From assembly GCA_026394025.1 (NCBI GenBank), contig JAPKZC010000253.1, positions 1 through 6,768 of the forward strand: a DNA stretch of 6,768 bases. The letters are read 5' to 3'. Numbering within the stretch: the stretch's first letter is position 1; every line of letters starts with the position of its first letter. Of the stretch, positions 1-6,400 are shown piece by piece. Origin of the DNA: Candidatus Solibacter sp. (GTDB lineage: Bacteria; Acidobacteriota; Terriglobia; Bryobacterales; Bryobacteraceae). Under the pieces are notes generated by a model. The model saw only the letters and a program-made list of their open reading frames with translations, was not told the DNA's origin and made no database searches. The translations under genes were made by a program, and so were the position numbers.

Positions 1-633
1 AAAGATGCCGCAACCGAGGAAGAATGGGCGGTCGTGTTTCTTGTGGAGTTGTTCACCGACCCAGGTTGAGACTTTGTAGTCTCCCATGGCATGGTCAGGC
101 ACGTCGAGCGGCCCCCAGTCGAAGTGGGCTGTGTTGGGAATGCCATTGAGCGGGCGGCCAGGCGGCAACGGGTCCAGCGGCTGAGTGGTGGTCTGCGAAG
201 GGAAGTATTCGTCCCAACTGGGCGGGTCCGGGAAGCCGCCGTGGAAGATCTTTCCCGCCCCGAGCACGTGGTAACCGTTTGCCCGCATATGCTGCGGAAG
301 GGTGATAGCGTCGCGGCCCAACGTGGATCTACGGAACGGTTGCGCATTGGTGTACACGCCCGTCGCCGAAGGCCGCAGGCCGGTCAACAGGCTGGCGCGC
401 GAAGGATTACACAGCGGCGCGGCACAATGCGCCTGGGTGAAGAGGACACCGCGCGCCGCCAGGCGGTCAATGTTCGGCGTGCGCGTGTCGGGGTGGCCAC
501 CCAGACAGCCGACCCAGTTGTTGAGATCGTCGACGGCGATGAATAGCACGTTGGGCCGCTGTTTCCGAGCGGCGCCGAGGATGGCCGGAAAAGCGGCCGC
601 TCCCAAGAATCGTCTGCGGCTTGTGGTTGGCAT
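1..633 (-). CDS. Exported sulfatase, iduronate-2-sulfatase-like (partial, N-terminal 211 residues)
   Basis: Enzyme predicted to hydrolyse sulfate esters, probably on a polysaccharide or glycosaminoglycan-like glycan, outside the cytoplasm. The N-terminus SRRRFLG (residues 5-11) followed by an Ala-rich stretch is a twin-arginine export signal. The sulfatase fold starts at RPNVLFIAVDDL (26-37), where D35 and D36 are the expected calcium ligands. The signature CNPSRASLLTG (75-85) holds the cysteine C75 that is converted to formylglycine, plus R79. GKIFHG (127-132) supplies the usual Lys and His. FDWGPLDVPD and RPFFLGCGIF near the cut end fit the iduronate-2-sulfatase-type branch. Full members are about 450-550 residues, so more than half lies beyond base 1. 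The ATG at 633 is chosen because it places the Tat motif correctly; its Shine-Dalgarno is weak. The sulfatase call is firm; the substrate is not known. Confidence 0.93.
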   Translation of the reverse strand, partial: MPTTSRRRFLGAAAFPAILGAARKQRPNVLFIAVDDLNNWVGCLGGHPDTRTPNIDRLAARGVLFTQAHCAAPLCNPSRASLLTGLRPSATGVYTNAQPFRRSTLGRDAITLPQHMRANGYHVLGAGKIFHGGFPDPPSWDEYFPSQTTTQPLDPLPPGRPLNGIPNTAHFDWGPLDVPDHAMGDYKVSTWVGEQLHKKHDRPFFLGCGIF

Positions 634-662
634 ATCGTCTTGACTCGCAAGGTCCCTTGATC

Positions 663-691
663 CTTATATCCGCTTTTGTGAAATTGTTCAA
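663..691 (-). promoter_or_regulatory. Sigma70-like promoter of the sulfatase gene
   Basis: Reading the minus strand, a -35 box TTGAAC (691-686) is followed by a 17-base spacer and a -10 box TATAAG (668-663). The spacing is ideal and five of six -10 bases match the consensus. The predicted transcript start near 656 leaves a leader of about 23 bases before the sulfatase ATG at 633. The surrounding bases are AT-rich against a GC-rich background. It separates the sulfatase from the upstream HIT remnant on the same strand, suggesting the sulfatase is transcribed on its own. Confidence 0.6.
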
Positions 692-770
692 GACAGGTTG
701 GAAGCTACCGCTCGGAACCTAGGAGATTTGTTGTCAGCCCTGTCCGGTTCGGTAAAGGGTTGCGGTTCCA

Positions 771-1097
771 CTAGGCTCCCAGAATGACGAGGATCTCCTT
801 GCGAGCGTGCGTGTCCCGGGTTCCCACCGTGATGAGATACATGATGTTTTCGAGGGTATAGCGGCAGATGTCAACAAAACTCCATACGGCCGCTTGCACT
901 TCCGGCGCGAGATCGAAAATGCTGGGGACGCGCAGACGCGGAACCACGAGGGTGTGGCCCTCGGCAACGTGGTAGCCGTCACCGAAGGCGAGCGCGTGCT
1001 CGGTATCCAGCGTGACGCGGGCGGCCGCAATCGAGCAGTAGGGGCATCGCTCCAAAGCGGCAGCACAACACGTGGCGCAGTAGACTACACATGCCAT
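771..1097 (-). pseudogene. HIT-family protein lacking the histidine triad (degenerate)
   Basis: HIT proteins are small nucleotide hydrolases or transferases whose active site is the H-x-H-x-H triad near the C-terminus. Numbering from the ATG at 1097 (108 residues), the N-terminal half is typical: CPYCSI (18-23), then LDTEHALAFGDGYHVAEGHT and LVVPRLRVPSIFDL, then a helix with VQAAVWSFVD. The segment that should follow (PDGYNIG-like strand and the triad) is absent. The chain jumps from CRYTLE to MYLITVGTRDTHARKEILVIL, which aligns loosely with the family's post-triad tail (HLIPR..GDT...RGGVRWVI). This suggests an internal in-frame loss of about 25-28 residues plus drift. The zinc-site His usual in PKRHV-type motifs is Arg here (PRLRV). 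The frame is open, so a shortened protein could still be made. Start is uncertain: a GTG at 1163 would add 22 Arg/Pro-rich residues, and neither start has a good Shine-Dalgarno. Family membership is fairly sure; loss of function is inferred. Confidence 0.68.
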
Positions 1098-1313
1098 CCC
1101 GCGACCGGCTTCAAAAGGTGCGCGAAACCAAGCCCGAGGCGTGCGCGGACCTCGAGGAAGCACTCCGCGACCGGCTGCTCAGGGCCCGCCAAGCCAAGGC
1201 GGCGGAGACCACAACGCCCGCACAGGAAGCCCGAAGGATACCGAAACAGTGTATCTTCCTCCCGATCCCGCACAGATCGATCTTGCGGCATCCTGTTTTC
1301 CGCATATACTTTC

Positions 1314-1318
1314 AGGAG
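1314..1318 (+). promoter_or_regulatory. Shine-Dalgarno AGGAG of the amidohydrolase
   Basis: AGGAG lies 7 bases before the ATG at 1326. It decides the start: the reading frame is open for another 173 codons upstream (back to 807), but that part runs antisense through the HIT gene. The ATG at 1326 also begins a signal-peptide-like sequence. A TATACT box at 1305-1310 with TTGCGG 16 bases upstream (1283-1288) resembles a promoter, but its start point would fall inside the Shine-Dalgarno, so I do not call it. Confidence 0.8.
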
Positions 1319-1325
1319 CACTCCT

Positions 1326-2408
1326 ATGAAGCCGATCATGCTGACGCTTTTCTTGGGCGCCTGGGCCGCCTCAGGCCAGAACATCTCCATTGAGGACTAC
1401 GAGCCGAAATCGACTCTCGTGGTGCCTCAGCATCAAGTGGAGCGGGCGAAATACCCGTTCATCGACGTGCACAATCACCAGCGTGGCAGCCGGCCGGAAC
1501 TGGTCGACGACCTGGTGAAGGCGATGGACGCGCTCAACATGCGCATCATGGTGAATCTTAGCGGTGGGTATGGTGAGAGGCTGAAAGCCAATATCGCGGC
1601 CCTGAAACGACGGTATCCGGACCGCTTCGTCGTATTCGCCAACATCGATTTCACGAGCATCGACGAACCCGGGTATGGAACAAGGGCCGCCAGACAGCTC
1701 GAACAGGATGTTGGTAGCGGCGCCCAAGGCTTGAAAATCTTCAAGAACTTCGGCATGGATTTGAAGGACGGCAAGGGACAACGCATCCGAGTCGATGATC
1801 CTCGGTTCGACCCGGTCTTTGAAATGTGCGCGCGATTGAAAATCCCCGTGCTGATCCACACCGGTGAGCCACGCGCACTCTTCGATCCCATGGATCGGTA
1901 CAACGAGCGGTGGCTGGAACTCAAGCTGTATCCGGGGCGCGGTCGTCCTCCGGACCGCTATCCGGCCTTCGACGCGCTCATGGCCGAGCAGCACAACCTT
2001 TTTGCCCGCCACCCCAAGACCACCTTCATTGACGCCCATCTTGGTTGGTACGGAAATGACTTGGGGAAGCTCGGCAGATTGTTGGACAAACTACCGAACG
2101 TGTACACCGAGGTTTCAGCCGTCGTGGAGGAACTGGGCCGGCAACCGCGATTTGCGCGCCAGTGGTTTGAACGTTACCAGGATCGTGTGATGTTCGGCAA
2201 GGACACCTGGCGCCCCGCGGAGTACCGCACTTATTTTCGTATCTTCGAGACGGCGGACGAGTACTTCGAACATGACCGCAAGTATCACGGGATGTGGAGT
2301 GTGTATGGTCTCGACTTGTCCGAGGAAGTCTTGGAGAAACTCTACTTCCGAAATGCGCTGCGAGTCATCCCCGGTTTGAGCACTACGGGCTTTCGCACCG
2401 GGCGGTGA
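1326..2408 (+). CDS. Secreted amidohydrolase, family 2 (metal-dependent TIM-barrel hydrolase)
   Basis: A 360-residue member of the amidohydrolase-2 family (ACMSD/TIM-barrel metal hydrolases), which perform hydrolysis or decarboxylation at a divalent metal site. The expected ligands are in order: D47-V-H49-N-H51 after strand 1 (YPFIDVHNHQ), H178 in VLIHTGEP, H238 in FIDAHLGW and D293 in MFGKDTW. K137/K140 sit in LKIFKNFG on a central strand. The N-terminus MKPIMLTLFLGAWAASGQ is a short hydrophobic export signal with likely cleavage near residue 18, so the enzyme probably acts in the periplasm. About 25 residues link the signal to the barrel. Length is normal for the family. It stands alone on the plus strand, divergent from the HIT remnant, with a good Shine-Dalgarno and a terminator-like hairpin after it. 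The substrate cannot be told from sequence. The family call is confident; export is fairly likely. Confidence 0.93.
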   Translation: MKPIMLTLFLGAWAASGQNISIEDYEPKSTLVVPQHQVERAKYPFIDVHNHQRGSRPELVDDLVKAMDALNMRIMVNLSGGYGERLKANIAALKRRYPDRFVVFANIDFTSIDEPGYGTRAARQLEQDVGSGAQGLKIFKNFGMDLKDGKGQRIRVDDPRFDPVFEMCARLKIPVLIHTGEPRALFDPMDRYNERWLELKLYPGRGRPPDRYPAFDALMAEQHNLFARHPKTTFIDAHLGWYGNDLGKLGRLLDKLPNVYTEVSAVVEELGRQPRFARQWFERYQDRVMFGKDTWRPAEYRTYFRIFETADEYFEHDRKYHGMWSVYGLDLSEEVLEKLYFRNALRVIPGLSTTGFRTGR

Positions 2409-2447
2409 GATTCCGCGGAGGGTCCATCCGCAGGAACATCGCTGGGC

Positions 2448-2483
2448 AGTCCCCCGAGGGTTCCGGGACTCGCAGTACTTTTT
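2448..2483 (+). terminator. Possible Rho-independent terminator after the amidohydrolase
   Basis: The 6-bp perfect stem AGTCCC (2448-2453) / GGGACT (2465-2470), with an 11-base loop, is followed by a TTTTT run at 2479-2483. It lies 40 bases past the amidohydrolase stop. The T run starts 8 bases after the stem rather than directly after it, so it is an imperfect terminator. If real, the next small gene needs its own promoter in the roughly 70 bases before its ATG. Confidence 0.4.
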
Positions 2484-2552
2484 GGATCTTGGGTGCACGG
2501 GCGTGACATGGGAGGATTACTCAGAAGGGTAGTCTGCGACGATGATGGAAAG

Positions 2553-2792
2553 ATGAGACTGCACGTGGTCTGCTACTCGGGACGAAAAGGGGATGAGCGA
2601 CCTCTCCGTTTCCAATTGGGCGACCGCGAGTATTTTGTCGAAGAGGTGGTCGATCAGTGGTATGGGCCGGACAACACTTTCTTCAAAGTCCGCGCCTGTG
2701 ACGGAAACCTGTACGTACTTCGCCGCCGTTCCTCGACGCCCGAAGGCGAGTGGAGCCTGGAATCGTACCGGGATCTCAGACGGGGCGGATGA
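2553..2792 (+). CDS. Small protein of unknown function (79 residues)
   Basis: I do not recognise a named family. The protein is soluble, with no signal peptide or membrane segment, and appears beta-rich: alternating hydrophobic residues in LHVVCYSG, RPLRFQLGDREYFVEEVVDQW and FFKVRACDGNLYVLRRR suggest a small barrel or sandwich, ending in a charged tail. The GC-rich third codon positions, the balanced composition and the Trp/Tyr/Phe content argue for a real gene rather than a shadow. The start is uncertain: the ATG at 2553 begins the compact domain, while in-frame GTG 2493 and ATG 2508 would add 20 or 15 residues (GGLLRRVVCDDDGK) that look unlike the rest. None has a well-spaced Shine-Dalgarno. 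It follows the amidohydrolase on the same strand by 144 bases and converges with the ACT gene. From memory, similar short proteins occur as hypotheticals in Acidobacteria; I could not check this. Confidence 0.7.
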   Translation: MRLHVVCYSGRKGDERPLRFQLGDREYFVEEVVDQWYGPDNTFFKVRACDGNLYVLRRRSSTPEGEWSLESYRDLRRGG

Positions 2793-2835
2793 GCCGTTTC
2801 CTGAATCGCCGCCACCACACCAGATAGCAGACACG

Positions 2836-2860
2836 ACCCACGGCGGGGCCTGTTGTGGGT
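2836..2860 (+). terminator. RNA hairpin between convergent genes
   Basis: ACCCAC (2836-2841) pairs with GTGGGT (2855-2860). In plus-strand RNA the stem extends inward with G-U, G-U, C-G and G-U pairs to about 10 bp with a 5-base loop. It sits 43 bases after the small plus-strand gene and just past the end of the minus-strand ACT gene (stop at 2882). The inner wobble pairs would be A-C mismatches in minus-strand RNA, so it favours plus-strand transcripts. There is no adjacent T run, so it may be a 3'-end stabiliser or weak terminator rather than a standard intrinsic terminator. Confidence 0.35.
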
Positions 2861-2881
2861 GACGGACTGCCCCCGCGACTT

Positions 2882-3319
2882 TCACTTCTTCTTCCCGGTC
2901 GTAATCGTCCTAATCAGACTGGCCGCCCTACGCGCATCTTCCTCGGTCTCGAAGCCGATGATGGCTGAGTATTTCCTGCTAATCACCTGTGCCACAAAGA
3001 AAGCCACATTGACTCCCGCATCGGCAATCGCCCGGGTGACGACGGCGCCCAACCCAGGCTTGTTGTCACCCTCAATCAGCAAGGTGGGAATGGATGAGGC
3101 ATGCAGTCCAGCAGACCGTGCGGCAGCCAAGGACTTCTTTCCCACGACGGGATGCAGTTCGATAGCAGCCTTGCCTGGGTCACCGGGATAACGGTACCCC
3201 ATCAGGACCTGCAGATCGGCGCCTGCAGCGGCCAGCGTTTTTAGGATACCGGCCAGGGCTCCCGGCTTGTCTTCCACGTCCTTGCGCCAGAGAGCAATCT
3301 TCTTCACCGTAATCGGCAT
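2882..3319 (-). CDS. Tandem ACT-domain protein
   Basis: A 145-residue cytoplasmic protein made of two ACT domains, the small-molecule-binding fold that usually senses amino acids. ACT 1 (about 5-70) has the typical opening strand and turn KIALWRKDVEDKPGAL (7-22), with the DKPG ligand loop at 17-20, a helix GILKTLAAAGADL and the strand KAAIELHPV. ACT 2 (about 77-140) begins IPTLLIEGDNKPGLG, with NKPG at 86-89, then a helix, the strand NVAFFVAQVI and EEDARRAASLI. A Lys-rich tail GKKK closes it. No catalytic domain is attached, so it is likely a stand-alone regulator or amino-acid sensor. The ligand is unknown. The ATG at 3319 has GGGAGGG seven bases upstream, which settles the start. Its neighbours give no pathway clue. 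The ACT call is confident; a regulatory role is inferred from the family. Confidence 0.9.
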   Translation of the reverse strand: MPITVKKIALWRKDVEDKPGALAGILKTLAAAGADLQVLMGYRYPGDPGKAAIELHPVVGKKSLAAARSAGLHASSIPTLLIEGDNKPGLGAVVTRAIADAGVNVAFFVAQVISRKYSAIIGFETEEDARRAASLIRTITTGKKK

Positions 3320-3326
3320 ATGCGAT

Positions 3327-3333
3327 CCCTCCC
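3327..3333 (-). promoter_or_regulatory. Shine-Dalgarno GGGAGGG of the ACT gene
   Basis: On the minus strand GGGAGGG (3333-3327) lies 7 bases before the ATG at 3319. It is the strongest purine-rich ribosome-binding site among the minus-strand genes here and fixes the start. Confidence 0.75.
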
Positions 3334-3354
3334 AGAATCAAAGTTTCCGAGTTC

Positions 3355-3383
3355 AGTATACGCCGGGCACACGATTGCGGCCA
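3355..3383 (-). promoter_or_regulatory. Possible promoter of the ACT gene
   Basis: Minus strand: a good -10 box TATACT (3360-3355), five of six to consensus, with a poor -35 TGGCCG (3383-3378) at 17 bases. A start near 3348 would give a leader of about 29 bases that includes the Shine-Dalgarno. The -10 is convincing and the -35 is not, so activator help or a different sigma factor is possible. Confidence 0.35.
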
Positions 3384-3394
3384 CGGAAAGGTCG

Positions 3395-3417
3395 AAAAGG
3401 GCGGCTGGCGAGCAGCC
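3395..3417 (-). terminator. Weak terminator-like hairpin after the esterase-DUF4838 gene
   Basis: In minus-strand RNA, GGCTG (3417-3413) pairs with CAGCC (3407-3403) around a 5-base loop, followed by GCCC and a short TTTT run (3398-3395). It lies about 75 bases past the stop of the large gene and just upstream of the ACT promoter, where a terminator would be expected. The stem is only 5 bp and the T run short. The 3420-3480 stretch holds other short GC-rich hairpins (CAGCC/GGCTG, GCTGC/GCAGC) without T runs. Confidence 0.3.
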
Positions 3418-3490
3418 TGTCCACACACTCCAGCCTTGCCACTGGCTGCGCTGCGCTGTGCAGCACGGCAAACGGGGCGGCACGCCGGGC

Positions 3491-6400
3491 TCACCTGCCC
3501 TGCCACACCCGCATCTTCACCAGCGGGTTAAATCTCCGCTGTGAGTCGTTGTAACGGATCCAGACATAGGCCAGCGCGAAATCGTTCCTGAGCGATTCGA
3601 CGTACCGGTCGCGCGCCTCCCAGGCGGCCCTTGCGCGGTCCAAGTCCTGCCGGACGGCGCCGGAGGGGGCGGTCACGGTGCGCCCGAACTTCCACCCCGA
3701 TTCAAGCAGCGGCAGAGTCTGCTCCACAGCGGCCAGCGTAAGCTCCGTGTACCGCAGGCCCTTTTCGAGAAACATCACCCGCTCGCGTTCCTCTCCGTCC
3801 ACCGCGCGGCGGGCCTGCTCGAGATCTTCGCGGCAGAGCTTCAGGAACGAGGACGGGTACGCCTCGAGCACTCGCTGGTAGTCCTTGATGGAAGCGAAGT
3901 CCAAGCTCAGCGTACCGCCGGTCTGCTTCCACTGGCGGGCCAACCGGTCCAGGTACCTGGCGACGGCGGGCGCGGCCTTCCCGAATCCCTTCTTCGCGTA
4001 GTCCCGCTGGATTGTGGCGGCGTCCAGCGCCGGGTTCCACAACAACTTCGAGAGCAGATAATAATTGAATCCGTTGATCGCATAGCCGGCGCCATGCTGC
4101 GTCTGGTAATAGCGGTAGCCGAGATCGTACAGACGCCGCACACCGGTCTGGATCAGCTCAGGCATCAGCCGGGGCAGGTCCGGGAAACTGCCCTGGATGT
4201 AGTATTCGTAAATCGCCAGGTGCCGCGCGCTGCCGCTCCAAGCGCCCAGTTCATTGAACTGCTGTTCGGCGAGCGCCGGGGTCCAGTGGGACGCCGCGTG
4301 CATGGTGTACTGGATGATCAGATTCGGATGCGGCTTGACCCGCTTCGGGGGCTGCTTGTATTGCCCGTAGGCAAAGAGAATCAGCTTCTTGTCCGGATGT
4401 TCCCGAACCAGGCGTTCCGCTACCTGGTTGGCGAAGGTGATGATGCGATCCGTAATCACCGGATAGCGGGCCGCCGCACCGGTCTCGGGGTCCAAGCCTT
4501 CGAATTGCGTCTCGCCGGTGTCGAGCGCGCGGCAGCGGTCGCATTCGCAGAAACCGCGGCCGTCGTTCAGCGAGATGGAGAACGCTTCATAGTCCGGATG
4601 CTCCCGGAAGAAGCGGTTGCAGTACTGGGCCACTATGTGAATCACGTCGGGATTGGAAGTGCAGGGCTGGCGGCCGTGCTTGCCGTCGAAGCCTCCCGGG
4701 TTGTTGTCACGCCTGCCTTCGACCAGGGCGAAGTACTCCGGATGCGCGAGCCCGTACTTGGCCGGCGGCAACATCTCAGCGAATGCGTGCCCACCGTAGA
4801 TCTTCAGCCCGCCAAAGCGGTTGCGCTTTTCCCAAAGCGCCTGCGCCTGCTGGTGCTCTTCGGTAACGCCGAGTTTCCGCTCCGCCTGCCATTTATCCAG
4901 CGGCCCCCAGAGCGGTCCGCGCGGCCCCAGGTCCCGCCAGACGAAAGCCGGCTCTGCGTGGATGCGGGTCGGGGGCACAGCCAGCGAGCGCAGCTTCGGC
5001 ACGACCTCGCCCAACCTCCCCGGCCACAACCACCGCACTCCCGCGAATTCCTCCAGGAACGCATAGACGGCGAACGAGGCGCCCTGGCTGCCCATTCCAC
5101 CCAGGCACAGGGCCCCGGCGGCGGCGGTGCGAATGAAGAAGCCGGATGGGCGCACCAGCCGCATCTCCTCGTACAGCGGCGGCGGGCAGGCGGAAGCCCC
5201 GATGTACACACGCACACCGGTCGTGGCCGAGGCCGCCACCGGCAACTTCGCTCCCGTGGACCTCTCGACATAAGCCACCAACTCTGCGGCCGCCTCGCGC
5301 TCGTCCGCGGTTGCGTTCGGGCTAACCAATACGGTCGCCTGGGGCCGGCCCTCGCGCACAAGGTACAGCGATCCGGCGGGCATCGCCGACGGCTGCACTC
5401 CCAGACGGGCACGGACTTGACGCGCCCACTCCTCGATCACCAGGCGTGCCTTATTCGCCGCCCATTCCTCATCCGGGAAGACATTCAACTTCGCCCGCTC
5501 GATCCCCGGCACGCCGGCCGCCAGCGCCATGGTGCCGCCCTCGCTTAGTTCCGTGGCATAGCCCCGGTCGATTTCGACGCCCTGCCTGGCTGCCCACGCG
5601 CTGATATGCGTCTCGGGCATGGACCGGATCGCACCTTCGTCCCACTTCGGAAAATCGAGCCGGTGCTCCAGCCACAGTGCCACCGGGCGGGTCACGAAGT
5701 ACGGGCGGTGCGAGGCGTTCGGAGCGAATCCGAATTCAAACGCTGGCTTCCCGCCGGCCTGCGCCTGAACGCGCTTCTGGAGCGAACGGAGATAAGAATC
5801 GCCGGCCTTTGTGATGTTCACCACGCCATCCTGGAGGCCGTTGAACAGGTGCGTCGCCCCGCGCGAAGCATGCATGACGTACAGCGCCGCGGGACGGTCG
5901 CCTAAGAATGAGAGTGCCTGATACGGAAAGCCCTGGCAAAGCGGCTTGGACAAGTCCCAGGATTGCCCCGGTCCGTCCAGGTTGCCGCCCCCGACCAGCA
6001 CACAGGCATTCAGCCGGGTGTCCACGGCGCCCGCCAGGGCCACCACAAAGGAGCCCAGCGAGTAGCCCATGGCGGCGATCCTTCCGGCGTCAATCTCGGG
6101 CCGCGCGGCGAGGTAGCTCACCGCCTGCATGACGTCGATGATCATCTGCCCCGCCATGCGCCGGCCCAGTTCGCGGTTGCGCTCCAGCTTGTCGTGCGCG
6201 CGCGTTCCGGATTTTCGCTGGTCATTCCGCTCTCCTTCTCCCAGCGGATCGTAGGTCAGCACCGCGGCGCCCGCGCGCGCGTACAGAATGCCGGAGTAGA
6301 AAGCGTACCAACTGTACTTATCCCCACCGTGGCCGTTGACCACAATCAGCGCCGGGACCTTCCCCTTGCTCGCCTTCGACCTGTAAAGGATGACGGGGAT

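Noticed and set aside
91..643. Plus- and minus-strand open frames of 74-151 codons in 91-691
   Set aside because: They overlap the sulfatase in other frames, are Arg-rich and show no family motif.
1274..1283. Palindrome AGATCGATCT upstream of the amidohydrolase as an operator
   Set aside because: A perfect 10-base palindrome is expected several times by chance in a window this size.
1283..1310. TTGCGG-16-TATACT as the amidohydrolase promoter
   Set aside because: Transcription would begin near 1317, inside the AGGAG at 1314-1318, so the ribosome-binding site would be lost.
807..1325. 173-codon open extension upstream of the amidohydrolase start
   Set aside because: It runs antisense through the HIT gene, and ATG 1326 has an ideal Shine-Dalgarno and begins the signal peptide.
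1371..2039. 222-codon minus-strand open frame
   Set aside because: It mirrors the amidohydrolase antisense; no recognisable domain and no Shine-Dalgarno.
3420..3480. GC-rich inverted words (CAGCC/GGCTG, GCTGC/GCAGC) as an RNA element
   Set aside because: Short, overlapping and typical of GC-rich intergenic DNA; no T run or extended stem.
4094..5548. 484-codon plus-strand open frame
   Set aside because: It is antisense to the well-supported fusion gene, with low-complexity Arg/Gly/His-rich composition and no domain. It is a by-product of high GC in the third codon position.
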